Shown here: positions 34,333 to 42,841 of the stretch, piece after piece
Numbering within the stretch: position 1 is the first letter of the stretch
How the letters are laid out: each line of letters opens with the position of its first letter
Source of the DNA: Amycolatopsis saalfeldensis
GTDB lineage: Bacteria; Actinomycetota; Actinomycetes; Mycobacteriales; Pseudonocardiaceae
Assembly (NCBI RefSeq): GCF_900110575.1
Contig: NZ_FOEF01000023.1
Coordinates: forward strand, 1-64,000
Length of the DNA stretch: 64,000 nt
Direction of reading: 5' to 3'
Notes under the pieces: generated by a model
What the model was told of the DNA's origin: nothing
Databases searched by the model: none
The model's input: the letters and a program-made list of their open reading frames with translations, nothing else
Translations under genes and position numbers: made by a program

Positions 34333-35007
34333 GTGGACGAAACCCTGGCCCGTGCGGGCATTTTCCAGGGTGTTGAGCCGGCGGCCGCGGAGGCTCTGGC
34401 CCAGACCTTGGAATCCGTGGAGTTTCCCCGCGGCCATGTCATCTTCAACGAGGGCGAGCCCGGCGACAAGCTGTACATCATCCAGTCCGGCAAGGTGAAG
34501 ATCGGCCGCAAGTCCCCGGACGGCCGCGAGAACCTGCTGGGCATCTTCGGCCCGTCCGACATGTTCGGCGAGCTGTCCATCTTCGACCCCGGCCCCCGCA
34601 CGTCCAGCGCGACGACGGTGACCGAGGTCCGCGCGGTCACCATGGACCGTCCGGCGCTGCGCCAGTGGATCTCCACCCGGCCGGAAATCGCCGAGCAGCT
34701 GCTGCGCGTGGTCGCCAGGAGACTGCGCCGGACGAACAACATGGTCGCCGAGCTGATCTTCACCGACGTCCCCGGCCGCGTGGCCCGGGCGCTGCTGCAG
34801 CTCGCGCAGCGCTTCGGCAGCCAGGAAGCCGGCCTGCTGCGGGTCACGCACGACCTCACGCAGGAAGAGATCGCGCAGTACGTCGGCGCCTCCCGCGAGA
34901 CCGTGAACAAGGCGCTGGCCGACTTCGCGCACCGCGGCTGGCTGCGGCTCGAGGGCAAGAGCGTGCTGATCCTCGACCCGGAGCGGCTGGCGCGACGCGC
35001 CCGTTGA
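34333..35007 (+). CDS. crp: cAMP receptor family regulator Crp
   Basis: A 224-aa CRP/FNR protein orthologous in position and sequence pattern to Rv3676. The cyclic-nucleotide domain (about 20-125) has FGELSIFDPGPRTSSATTV, the cAMP pocket with conserved Glu, Arg and Ser/Thr. A dimer helix follows, and the winged HTH (about 150-215) has LTQEEIAQYVGASRETVNKAL as recognition element. It is a global regulator. GTG start with aggagg about 10 nt upstream. Strong terminator follows. Confidence 0.95.
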   Translation: MDETLARAGIFQGVEPAAAEALAQTLESVEFPRGHVIFNEGEPGDKLYIIQSGKVKIGRKSPDGRENLLGIFGPSDMFGELSIFDPGPRTSSATTVTEVRAVTMDRPALRQWISTRPEIAEQLLRVVARRLRRTNNMVAELIFTDVPGRVARALLQLAQRFGSQEAGLLRVTHDLTQEEIAQYVGASRETVNKALADFAHRGWLRLEGKSVLILDPERLARRAR

Positions 35008-35036
35008 TCCCCTGCGCGGGGTAACCCCCGCGGTTT

Positions 35037-35074
35037 CGAAGGCCACCCCCGCATCGCGCGGCGGGTGGCCTTCG
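35037..35074 (+). terminator. crp terminator
   Basis: cgaaggccaccc (35037-35048) pairs perfectly with gggtggccttcg (35063-35074), then tatttctttgt. A textbook intrinsic terminator. Confidence 0.9.
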
Positions 35075-35114
35075 TATTTCTTTGTCAGGCAAGGAAGTCC
35101 GGCCGAAAACAAAC

Positions 35115-35156
35115 GAGGAGCCGGGCGCCACCCCCGACGTGGCGCACCGGCTCCTC
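35115..35156 (-). terminator. leftward terminator of an unassigned transcript
   Basis: gaggagccgggcgccac (35115-35131) pairs with the 18-nt arm ending ggctcctc (35139-35156), with a single 1-nt bulge. Read leftward it is followed by cgtttgttttc, so it terminates a transcript from the right, where no protein gene is found. Confidence 0.7.
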
Positions 35157-35416
35157 GCTCGCGCGCGGACCATCCCCCGACGACCCGCGCTCCCACCCTC
35201 CGGACCAGGCCCCGACCCGTAAACCAGAGGGAGCTGGGAGTTGTGCTGCTGTACAACCTTCATGGCCCATACCCACGAATTCAAGGCCATTCACTCTCAA
35301 GGACGCCACGTCCCCGGTTTCGTTGCACGAGTTCACCGAGAATCCATACAGCGTTACGGGATCGAGACCTCTCACCCTTCGAGCTCGGCAGTGACGCACC
35401 TGACCGCCAAATAATT

Positions 35417-35430
35417 GGTACCCACGTACC
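35417..35430. promoter_or_regulatory. inverted repeat GGTAC-N4-GTACC before MFS gene
   Basis: ggtacccacgtacc is an inverted repeat with 4-nt spacer; a third ggtacg half-site lies at 35446. All are within 40 bp of the GTG of the MFS gene and overlap its likely promoter. Confidence 0.4.
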
Positions 35431-35452
35431 ACTCTGTTGCATACTGGTACGC

Positions 35453-36709
35453 GTGTCCCACTCTGCTCACTCCGAAGGCCGCACCACGCTCGCCGACTAC
35501 CGCACCGCGCTGACCGCTCCCGGCTCGCGCCGCGCTGTTCTCGCGTCCGTGCTCGCCCGGCTGCCGATCGCGATGATCGGCATCTCGGCGCTGCTCTACG
35601 TCCAGCGTGAGACGGGTTCGTTCGCCACCGCGGGGCTGGTCTCGGCCAGCTCGCTCGCCGGCGTCTCGGTGGGCGCGGTGATCCAGGGCCGGCTGATCGA
35701 CCGCTTCGGCCCGACGCGTCCGCTGCTCGTCACGGCGCTGGTGCTCACGTTGTCGATGACTACGCTCGCCCTCGCGATCGAGGCCCACGCGGCGACGATC
35801 CTGCTGGTCGCGCTGGCGGCGATGACCGGGCTTTCGGAGCCGATGGTGGGCTCGGCCTCGCGGGCGCTGTGGACCCGGCTGCTGCCCGCGGGAAGCGCGC
35901 GCAACGCCGCGTTCTCGTACGAAGCGATCAGCATGGAGATGTTCTTCATCCTCGGCCCCGGCATCGCGGGCCTGCTGGTGACGGCCCCGTGGCCGGGCAC
36001 CGGCATGGTCGCGGGCACGGCGGCGATGGTCCTCGGCGCGACGCTGTTCGCGCTGAGCCCGGCGGTCCGCGCATGGGGGCCGGCGCCGCGGGCGAAGACT
36101 CCGTTGCTGGGCGCGCTCGCCGGCCCGGGCATGCGGACGCTGGCACTGGCGGCTTTGGGCTTCGGCGTGGTGATCGGCTTCGTCGAGGTCGCCGTCCCGG
36201 CCGCGGCGACGGAGTCCGGCCACGCTTCGCTGAGCGGGCTGCTGCTGTCGGCGTGGTCGCTGAGCTCCGTGGCGTTCGGCGTCGCGTACAGCCTCCACCC
36301 GTGGCCGCGACGGCTGGGCCTGCGCTTGCCGGTGCTGCTCGGTGGTTTCGGCGCGCTGGTCGCGCTGCTGGCGCTGCCGTCGTCGCTCTGGGCCCTGGCG
36401 GTGCTGATGCTCCTGGCCGGTGCCATGATCACCCCCCAATCGACCACCCACTCGGCGACGATCGAGATCGTCGCCCCGCGCGGCACCGCCGCGGAGGCGT
36501 TCGGCTGGGTGCTGACGGCGGTCACCCTGGGCCTCGCCGCGGGCCAGTCGGTGAGCGGCTACCTGGTCGAGCACGCGGGCACCAGCGCGGCTTTCCTCGC
36601 GGCAGGCGTGGCGGGCCTCCTGCTGGCGGCCGTGGTGTGGACCATGCGCGACACGGTCCGACCGACGACCCCGGCAGCCCCCGCAGACCTGGTCGGCGCG
36701 GGACGGTAG
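35453..36709 (+). CDS. MFS transporter, exporter-like
   Basis: A 418-aa protein with 12 predicted helices. Helix 1 region VLARLPIAMIGISALLYVQ and loop 2-3 motif GRLIDRFGPTRPLL fit the DHA/YceJ-like drug exporter group; there is no sugar-porter signature. Substrate unknown. The GTG at 35453 lies close behind a -10-like sequence, so the mRNA may be leaderless. It is a paralogue in design of the MFS gene at 59722. Confidence 0.88.
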   Translation: MSHSAHSEGRTTLADYRTALTAPGSRRAVLASVLARLPIAMIGISALLYVQRETGSFATAGLVSASSLAGVSVGAVIQGRLIDRFGPTRPLLVTALVLTLSMTTLALAIEAHAATILLVALAAMTGLSEPMVGSASRALWTRLLPAGSARNAAFSYEAISMEMFFILGPGIAGLLVTAPWPGTGMVAGTAAMVLGATLFALSPAVRAWGPAPRAKTPLLGALAGPGMRTLALAALGFGVVIGFVEVAVPAAATESGHASLSGLLLSAWSLSSVAFGVAYSLHPWPRRLGLRLPVLLGGFGALVALLALPSSLWALAVLMLLAGAMITPQSTTHSATIEIVAPRGTAAEAFGWVLTAVTLGLAAGQSVSGYLVEHAGTSAAFLAAGVAGLLLAAVVWTMRDTVRPTTPAAPADLVGAGR

Positions 36710-36719
36710 GCGGGCGGGC

Positions 36720-37690
36720 GGGGGTCGGGTTGGGGCGCGGGGCCTCGAGTCGCGGGGCCTCCGGCTCTCCAGGTTGCGGGGTCGCGGGCTGCCGGGTCTC
36801 GGGGTCGCCCAGGCCTCCCGGCCGCCAAATCTCCGGGCTGCGAGTCCTCGAAGCCGTCCGGTCATCGGGTCGCAGGGCCGCTAGACGGCCGGGCCGCGAG
36901 GTTCGCGGGGCCGCCCCATCGCTAGGCCGCAACGCCACCAGGCCGCCAGGCCTCGGGGCCACCAGGCCTCGGGGCCGCCGGGCCGCCCCATCACCCGGGC
37001 CGCCCGATCACCGGGTCGCAGCGCCACCAGGTCGCCAGGCCCCGGAACCTCGGAGCCGTCCGGTCACCGGGCCGCAGCGACATCGGGCCTCCAGTTCGCC
37101 GGGCCGCGAGGGACGCGGGGCCGCCCCATCACCCGGGCCGCCCCATCACGGGCCGCGGCGCCACCGGGCCTCCAGGCCGCCGGGCCACCGGGCCACCGGA
37201 CCACCGGGTTCGCGGGGCCACCGGGTTCGCGGGGCCACCGGACCACCGGGTTCGCGGGGCCACCGGACCACCGGGTTCGCGGGGCCACCGAACCACCGGG
37301 TTCGCGGGGCCACCGAACCACCGGACCACCGGGTTCGCGGGGCCGCAAGGTTCGCGGCGCCGCCGGGTCACGGGCATCCAGGCCGCGGGGCCGCCAGGTT
37401 TCCGGGCCGCGGGGTCGCGGGACCGTCCGGTCATCGGGGCCTTGGGGCATCGGGCCGGAGACCCGGAGTCGCGGCGCCTCCGGGTCGCGGGGTCGCGGAG
37501 TCGCCGGGTCGCGGGAGCTTGGAGTCGCGCGGTCACCGAGTCGCCGGGGTCGCCGGGGTCGCGGGACCGTCCTGTCATCGGGTCTTGGGGCATCGCCTGG
37601 AGACCCTGGGGTCGCCGGGTCGCCAGGTCGCCAGGTCGCCGGGTCGCCGGGTCGCCGGGTCGCCGGGTCGCCGGGTCGTCGGAGCTTGGA
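36720..37690. repeat. ~1-kb compound GC-rich repeat region
   Basis: Non-coding by composition. About 36720-37180 holds degenerate ccgggccgc/tcgcggggcc words. About 37190-37350 is a 25-bp/17-bp array (units like ccgggttcgcggggccacc). 37440-37600 holds cgggtcgcgg words and 37612-37678 an octamer array (gtcgccgg). Long frames cross it on both strands with Pro/Arg/Gly or Gly/Ala translations, as expected for repeats. The whole 36710-37915 gap has no gene that I can support. Confidence 0.85.
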
Positions 37691-37915
37691 GCCGTCCGGT
37701 CACCGAGTCGTGGGGGCGCCGGGTCGCAGTCTTGGAGTCTCGCGGCTTAGGAGTCTCAGAGTCGGTCTCGAGACCGAGCCTTGGCCCTCGTCGAGTGGTC
37801 CATCCCCGCGCATCGGCGCGAAAGTCCCGCTCACTCAACCATCGGGTTCCCAGCTCAGCAGCCGTTTCCACCTTCGGTCACCAGAATTGTCGGTGGGCGC
37901 GGCTAGCTTGCGGGC

Positions 37916-38983
37916 ATGGATCTGACCTCCCCAGTGCGGCCGCTGTCAGCGGCCGCGAGTGCCGCGGTTCGGCTGCTGCCGCGGCAGGCTTTGTTGCGGC
38001 TGCGGGCCGATGAAGGTGGCGTTGTGGTCGCGGGCAGTGACCGGGACCTTGCCGTGCGGTTCGCGTGTTCGGGCACTACGCACGCCGACGGCGAGGTGCT
38101 CGTTCCTGCGGCGCCGCTTGCCGAGACGTTGCGCATGCTCGACAGCGAGCTGGTGCGGCTGGTCGTCGAGGGCAGCAGGCTCGCGGTGCGGGTCGAGGGC
38201 GCCCGGTTCGCCCTGCCGTTGCTGGACCGCGAACTGCGGCGAGAGCCACCCTCGCCACCTCAAGTGTCCGAAGTAGACGGTGCGCTGCTCGCGACGGCGC
38301 TGCGGACCGTGGCGGGCACCGCGGCGAAGGACGACCCGCTGCCCGTCTTCACCGGGGTCCGGATCCAGGCCGACCACGAAAACCTGCGGCTGACCGCCTC
38401 GGACCGGTACCGGATGGCGGTCGCGCGGCTGCCGGTGCGGCGCGCTGAGAGGCCGCTCGACGTGCTCGTCCCGGCCGGCCTGCTCACCGAGGCCGCGCGG
38501 CACGCGCAGGGCGTCCTCGGCTTGCACGGCGACGGCAGCCGGTTCGGTCTGAGCTGGGCCGGCGGCGCGGTCACGACCGCGGTCCTCGACGCGGGCTTCC
38601 TCTCAGCGGACGCGATCCCGTCCGACGCCGTCGACACGGAGGTGGAGATCAGCGCGGACGCGCTCGCCGCCGCGGTCCGTCGGGTCGGCGTCTACTCCGA
38701 GGACCGCCGCATCCTCACCCTGGAGGTCGGCGACGCGCACGTCCGGCTGGCCAGCTCCCTCCAGGACACCGGCGAAGCCGAGGAAACACTGAAGGCAAAC
38801 GTTTGCGGCGGCCGCACCTCGCCGTCCTTCCAGGCCAAGTACCTCCTCGAGGCCCTGGCCCCGTTCTCCGGCGGCGACGTCCGGCTCGCCATCCAGCCCG
38901 GGATGCGGGCGTGTGTCCTGCGTTCCGCCGAGGCGAAGGAGGTCGAGCTGACGTACTACCTGATGCCGATGCTGCCCCGCTGA
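37916..38983 (+). CDS. DNA polymerase III beta-clamp (DnaN) paralogue
   Basis: A 355-aa protein with the three-domain sliding-clamp layout. Domain 2 begins near VDGALLATALRTVAGTAAKDDPLPVFTGV and contains LTASDRYRMAVARLPV, the DnaN signature. Domain 3 ends with YYLMPMLPR, the modified form of the DnaN C-terminal YLLMPVRL peptide. The chromosomal dnaN should lie by oriC, far from here, so this is a second clamp-like gene. It may be an alternative clamp for repair, a plasmid-like relic, or a resistance copy, as with GriR for griselimycin. A 1.2-kb repeat lies upstream. Confidence 0.82.
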   Translation: MDLTSPVRPLSAAASAAVRLLPRQALLRLRADEGGVVVAGSDRDLAVRFACSGTTHADGEVLVPAAPLAETLRMLDSELVRLVVEGSRLAVRVEGARFALPLLDRELRREPPSPPQVSEVDGALLATALRTVAGTAAKDDPLPVFTGVRIQADHENLRLTASDRYRMAVARLPVRRAERPLDVLVPAGLLTEAARHAQGVLGLHGDGSRFGLSWAGGAVTTAVLDAGFLSADAIPSDAVDTEVEISADALAAAVRRVGVYSEDRRILTLEVGDAHVRLASSLQDTGEAEETLKANVCGGRTSPSFQAKYLLEALAPFSGGDVRLAIQPGMRACVLRSAEAKEVELTYYLMPMLPR

Positions 38984-38987
38984 CGGC

Positions 38988-39023
38988 AAAAGGGCCGCTC
39001 GTACCGAAAGCGAGCGACCCTTT
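38988..39023. terminator. bidirectional terminator
   Basis: aaagggccgctcg pairs with cgagcgaccct-type arm (aaaggg/cccttt and cgctcg/cgagcg, one mismatch). It separates the convergent clamp and mycoredoxin genes. Confidence 0.7.
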
Positions 39024-39041
39024 CAACGTCCGGCGAAGGAC

Positions 39042-39296
39042 TCAGGCGGCGGACTCGGCCCGCACGGCCGCCTCCACCTCGTCGAAGCTCGGGTTCACCA
39101 AGGCGGTCGAGCCGATGATCACCGTCGGGACGGTCTCGTTCCCGTTGGCCACCGAGCGCACCCGCTCGGCCGCGCCCGGGTCCTCCCAGATGTTGATCTC
39201 CTTGACGTTCAGGCCGCTCGCCATCAGCGGGCGCCGCAGCGCCGCGCAGAAGCCGCAGCCCGGCCGCCAGTAGAACTCGACCTCGACGTCACTCAT
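39042..39296 (-). CDS. mycoredoxin / glutaredoxin-like protein
   Basis: An 84-aa thioredoxin-fold protein: EVEFYWRPGCGFCAALRR carries the CxxC site, and the cis-Pro is in NETVPTVIIG. Mycoredoxin-1 reduces mycothiol-mixed disulfides in actinobacteria. ATG 39296 (MSDVEV) overlaps the stop of the MBL gene as ATGA. Normal length for the family. Confidence 0.88.
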   Translation of the reverse strand: MSDVEVEFYWRPGCGFCAALRRPLMASGLNVKEINIWEDPGAAERVRSVANGNETVPTVIIGSTALVNPSFDEVEAAVRAESAA

Positions 39297-40066
39297 CGCG
39301 CGTCCTCCGAAGAACGTAGGTAGTCCAGCTGCGCCTGCACGCTCAGCTCGGCAGGCGCCCACAGTGCCTGGTCGACGTCGACATAGACGACCTCGACCAC
39401 CTGGCGCGCGGTCGCGTCCGCGCCGAGCACCCCCAGGGCCGAACGCACCTGGTCCAGCCGCTGTTCCCGGTGCGCCAGGTACTCGTGCGCGGTCGCGGGC
39501 AGATCGGCCAGCTCGGGGCCGTGCCCGGGCAGGCCGGGGGTGCCGCCGGGCAGCTCGATCAGCCGCCGCAGCGAGCGCAGGTAGTCGCCGAGGTCGTGCA
39601 GCACGGTGGTGCCGCGGCCCAGGATCGTGTCGCCGGTCAGGATCTGGCCGGCGACGTGCAGGGACACGGAATCGTCCGTGTGCCCGGGAGTGTGCAGCAC
39701 CTCGAAGCCCAGGCCGCCGGCGGTCAGCACGTCACCGTCCGCGAACGGCTCCGCGCCCAGGCACAGCGACGCGTCGAACGCACGCACCGGCGCCCCGACC
39801 TTTTCGGCCAGCCAAGGCGCGCCCTCGGCGTGGTCCGGATGGTGGTGGGTCAGCACGATCAGCTCGACGGGCCCGACGGCAGCGAGCCGCTCCAGGTGCT
39901 CCAGGTCGCGGTAACCCGGGTCGACGACCACGGCGGCGGGCGCGTCCGGCGCGCGCAGCACCCAGCTGTTCGTACCCTCCAGCGTCATCATCGACGGGTT
40001 GTTCTCCAGCAGCACCGAAGCTGTCTCCGAAACACGGCGCAGCTCGCCGTACGCGGGCGCGGTCAC
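39293..40066 (-). CDS. MBL-fold metallo-hydrolase (Rv3677c type)
   Basis: A 257-aa metallo-beta-lactamase-fold hydrolase: zinc motif IVLTHHHPDHAEGAPWLA, then EVLHTPGHTDDSVSLHV and ILTGDTILGRGTTV supply the other ligands. It resembles the LACTB2/glyoxalase-II-like group, whose members act on RNA ends or thioesters. GTG 40066 starts 2 bp after the NUDIX stop (40069). It is in the crp-nearby block as in mycobacteria. Confidence 0.88.
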   Translation of the reverse strand: MTAPAYGELRRVSETASVLLENNPSMMTLEGTNSWVLRAPDAPAAVVVDPGYRDLEHLERLAAVGPVELIVLTHHHPDHAEGAPWLAEKVGAPVRAFDASLCLGAEPFADGDVLTAGGLGFEVLHTPGHTDDSVSLHVAGQILTGDTILGRGTTVLHDLGDYLRSLRRLIELPGGTPGLPGHGPELADLPATAHEYLAHREQRLDQVRSALGVLGADATARQVVEVVYVDVDQALWAPAELSVQAQLDYLRSSEDAR

Positions 40067-40068
40067 TC

Positions 40069-40893
40069 TCAGGCCTCCGAGGAATCCAGGACAACGCGGA
40101 TGTGGTCGCCATCCCGGACCAGAGTCGGGATGGTCCGGACGATCTCCCGTGACGAGGCGAGGGCCTCGTCCGCCGTGGTGAACGCCTCCAGCTCGCTGAG
40201 CATGAGCCAAGTGGGCGGCATCAGCATGCGGCGGCCTTCACGGGCGTCCGCGATCGCGTCCCGCGGGAGTTGCCAGCCGGCGGCGTCGGCCTCGGAGGTC
40301 GCACCGTCGGCGCGCTGTCCCTCGGGGAGCTTCGCGGCGAAGAACCGCGTGTCGTAACGGCGCGGCTCCTGCTCGGGCGTGACCCAATGCGCCCACGGCA
40401 GCAGCAGGTCGGCGCGCAGCGTCAGACCGGCGTCGGCGAGGAAGCCGGCGAGCGAGACTTCCTTGCCCTCCAAGGCTTTCCGGGCGTCACGGTACGGCGA
40501 GACGTCCTCGACCACGCCGTCGCCGGTGCCCGCCAGCAAGACCCCGGATTCCTCGAACGTCTCGCGCACCGCGCCGCACACCAGCGCGCGGGCGAGGGAA
40601 TCGTCACAGGTGAACTGCCCGGCCCACCAGCTCGGCGGCGGCCCGGCCCAGCTCACGGACGCGTCGGTGTCGCGAGGGTCCACCCCGCCGCCGGGGAACA
40701 CGGTCATCCCGCCCGCGAACGGCATGCCCTTGACGCGGTGCTGGAGGAAGACCTCGAGGCCGGCCGCGCCGTCACGCAGGAGGATCACCGTCGCCGCGTC
40801 CCTTGGCCGGGCAGGCGGCCCGTCGGCGTTCCCCCTCGTCGCGATACCGGGATTCACGGGGATGTCGAAGACGAACTCACGGGGCCGATCCAC
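40069..40893 (-). CDS. NUDIX hydrolase
   Basis: A 274-aa protein of the larger NUDIX branch that acts on CoA or acyl-CoA-type substrates (NUDT19-like). N-terminal PARPRDAATVILLRDGAAGLEVFLQHR, then FAGGMTVFPGGGVDP and RALVCGAVRETFEESG, which together make the split NUDIX box. C-terminal helical part (about 200-274). GTG start. It is first of a three-gene leftward operon with MBL and mycoredoxin. The terminator at 40951-40987 isolates it from the gene to its right. Confidence 0.85.
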   Translation of the reverse strand: MDRPREFVFDIPVNPGIATRGNADGPPARPRDAATVILLRDGAAGLEVFLQHRVKGMPFAGGMTVFPGGGVDPRDTDASVSWAGPPPSWWAGQFTCDDSLARALVCGAVRETFEESGVLLAGTGDGVVEDVSPYRDARKALEGKEVSLAGFLADAGLTLRADLLLPWAHWVTPEQEPRRYDTRFFAAKLPEGQRADGATSEADAAGWQLPRDAIADAREGRRMLMPPTWLMLSELEAFTTADEALASSREIVRTIPTLVRDGDHIRVVLDSSEA

Positions 40894-40950
40894 CCCGGCA
40901 ACATACCTCGCATCCCGGGCGGACGGCCGGGCACTTGTGGCATCTCATAC

Positions 40951-40987
40951 GACAACGGCGGACCGGGCATCCCGGTCCGCCGTTGTC
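40951..40987 (-). terminator. terminator, 17-bp perfect stem
   Basis: gacaacggcggaccggg (40951-40967) pairs with cccggtccgccgttgtc (40971-40987) around a 3-nt loop. It ends the leftward gene at 41004. Confidence 0.85.
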
Positions 40988-41003
40988 ACAAGCGCCAAAC
41001 GCG

Positions 41004-42173
41004 TCAGGAGTTCGACCAGCGCTGGTCGCCGCCGCTGCGGGACGCGCCGTTGAGGCGCAGCTTCGCCGCCTCGGCCCGCTCGCGCTCGGCCAGCTCCGCG
41101 TGCAGCTCACGCAGCAGCGCGCGATCACGCTCGGACAGGCTCGGGTCTTCCAGATCAAGCGCGGGCAGGTCGACGACCTCGTGCATGCTCGGCTTGCCCG
41201 CGGCGATCTCGCGGCCCTTCTCCGGGTCTTCGGCCAGCGCCTGCCGCAGCTGCGCGACCTCGGCCGGCGTCAGGTCGGCGGTGCGTTCCGCGCGCGTCTC
41301 GGAGTCGGACCGGGACCCACGCGAGTTGTCCTGGGGCAACGAAGGCGGCGGCGTGGGCGGCGCCGGCGGCGGGCTCGGCTGGCTCTGCACGATCGGCACC
41401 ACGGGCGCGATCGGCTCGGCGGCCTGTGCGCGCATGCTGTGCCGGCTCGGCGACTCGACGACCGGCTCCGGCACGGCGGCCGGGACGGGCGGCGGGGGCG
41501 GCGTCACCGGCTCGGGCGCCCGGTACTCCGCGGCCGACGAGTGCGTGCTCCCCGTGACCCACACCGGCGTCGCGACGGCACCAGCCGACTGGTGGTACGA
41601 GGACCGCGCGACCCCGGGGCCGCTGACCTCGACGACCGACCGGATGCCCGCGCGGCGCAGCGCCGTGTCGACGCGGAACGCGACCGCGGGCGGGTTGCCC
41701 TCGGGACCCAGCTCGACGAGCACCACCCGCTGCGGCAGCGCGCCCGGCACACTGCCCGCCGGGGTGTTGCGCCACACCGCGTGCACGGACCGGACGTCCG
41801 GCAGCACCTGCAGCGTGCGGTCCAGCGCCTCGGCCAGCCCGAACTCCGGCTGGTTGTCGCCGGTGAACCGGTGGCTGTGCACCTGTTCGGCCTCGTCGAC
41901 CAGCAGGTCGTTGGCCAGCGTGGCGTCCGACCGGCTCATCTCGAGCACCAGCGCCAGCTCACGCTGCTCCGTCGAGCTCACCGGGATCCGGCCCGCGATC
42001 AGCGTGCCGGTGGTCAGCTCGACCGCCTCGTCGATGTGCGCGCGGGCGATCAGCTCACGCGCCTCGGTGAGTGCGCTGTCATCAATCCGGCCCGCCAAGG
42101 CCAGTAACAGGTTGTGCAGGCGCAGTGGCACCGAGAACCCGTCCATGGGCGGGCCGTCGTGGACCTCCACCAT
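41004..42173 (-). CDS. unrecognised actinobacterial protein with proline-rich linker
   Basis: A 389-aa protein I do not recognise. It has an N-terminal alpha/beta region (about 1-185; RLHNLLLALAGRIDDSALTEARELIARA, VVLVELGPEGNPPAVAFRVDTALR), a Pro/Ser linker (about 220-300; PPPPPVPAAVPEPV), and a charged C-terminal helical region (TPAEVAQLRQALAEDPEKG and ERDRALLRELHAELAERERAEAAK, coiled coil). No signal or membrane helix. ATG 42173 is the start. It follows the 42212-42841 gene after 38 bp, so both probably belong to one unit with RidA. Confidence 0.7.
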   Translation of the reverse strand: MVEVHDGPPMDGFSVPLRLHNLLLALAGRIDDSALTEARELIARAHIDEAVELTTGTLIAGRIPVSSTEQRELALVLEMSRSDATLANDLLVDEAEQVHSHRFTGDNQPEFGLAEALDRTLQVLPDVRSVHAVWRNTPAGSVPGALPQRVVLVELGPEGNPPAVAFRVDTALRRAGIRSVVEVSGPGVARSSYHQSAGAVATPVWVTGSTHSSAAEYRAPEPVTPPPPPVPAAVPEPVVESPSRHSMRAQAAEPIAPVVPIVQSQPSPPPAPPTPPPSLPQDNSRGSRSDSETRAERTADLTPAEVAQLRQALAEDPEKGREIAAGKPSMHEVVDLPALDLEDPSLSERDRALLRELHAELAERERAEAAKLRLNGASRSGGDQRWSNS

Positions 42174-42211
42174 TGCTCTGCTCCCTCCCAGCTCGCCTGG
42201 CGGCACGAGCG

Positions 42212-42841
42212 TTAAGCGGCGACGAGTCGATTGCCCGAGCCCGCCGCACCGACGCAGACCAGCTCGGAATTGGCGAGCGCGGCCCGGTGGTACCCGGGAA
42301 GGTCGAAGCGCGGCGGGATGACCTCGACGCTGGGCTCCTCGTCTCCCAGGACCCGCAGCACGCGCTGCAGTTCCCCGGTGAGCCTCGGCTGCCCGGTCGT
42401 CGCCGTCACCAGCAGGACCCGCTTGGCCCCGCCTTCGCCGACCACACCGAGGTGCCGCCAGCTTTGCCGCACTTCCCCCACATCCACGCGCCCACGCAAC
42501 GTTGCGTGGAGCAAGACGGACACAGAGTCGACGGAGTTCACCCATTCGGGCGCACTCTGCGTGAATGTGTACCTGGTCTCGGTGACGTCGTCTACCCCCA
42601 GGGTGGAACTCACCTGGTGCCAGTCGGCGCCGTGCGGGATCAGACCCGCGACGAGCAGGCGGTACTCGGTCTGGTCCAGATCGATCCTGTGCTTAAGCAA
42701 AGACCTGGGGAGGGTGCGCGCGAGCGTGCCCATCGCGCCCTCGCCGAGCCAGTCCCGGAATCGCCACAGCAGCTGGTCGGGCGTGCGGCCCGCCAGCCGG
42801 ATCAGCAGCTCGTGCAGGGACTGTTCGATGTCGGGATCCAC
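42212..42841 (-). CDS. unrecognised protein, partner of RidA operon
   Basis: A 209-aa soluble protein I do not recognise. It begins VDPDIEQSLHELLIRLAGRT with an N-terminal helical region, then an alternating alpha/beta part (KRVLLVTATTGQPRLTGELQRVLRVL) and SELVCVGAAGSGNRLV at the C-terminus. Its GTG shares one base with the ridA stop (TAGTG), so translation is coupled. Context suggests a housekeeping role shared across actinobacteria; nothing firmer can be said. Confidence 0.68.
   Translation of the reverse strand: MDPDIEQSLHELLIRLAGRTPDQLLWRFRDWLGEGAMGTLARTLPRSLLKHRIDLDQTEYRLLVAGLIPHGADWHQVSSTLGVDDVTETRYTFTQSAPEWVNSVDSVSVLLHATLRGRVDVGEVRQSWRHLGVVGEGGAKRVLLVTATTGQPRLTGELQRVLRVLGDEEPSVEVIPPRFDLPGYHRAALANSELVCVGAAGSGNRLVAA

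Larger units (their letters stand above)
35008..35452. other. 445-bp intergenic region after crp
   Basis: Contains the crp terminator, a second, leftward-facing terminator (35115-35156), an AT-richer stretch at 35260-35450, and an inverted repeat before the MFS gene. No protein gene is supported. A leftward frame begins MALNSWVWAMKVVQQHNSQL near 35290 but has no stop before the terminator. Confidence 0.6.

Noticed and set aside
35085..35290. Leftward small peptide gene (MALNSWVWAMKVV...)
   Set aside because: The start is plausible but the frame has no stop before the strong terminator and continues antisense to crp.
35869..38013. Rightward 714-codon frame from the MFS gene through the repeat region
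   Set aside because: It is out of frame with the MFS gene and reads repeat words as Gly/Arg/Pro; no domain.
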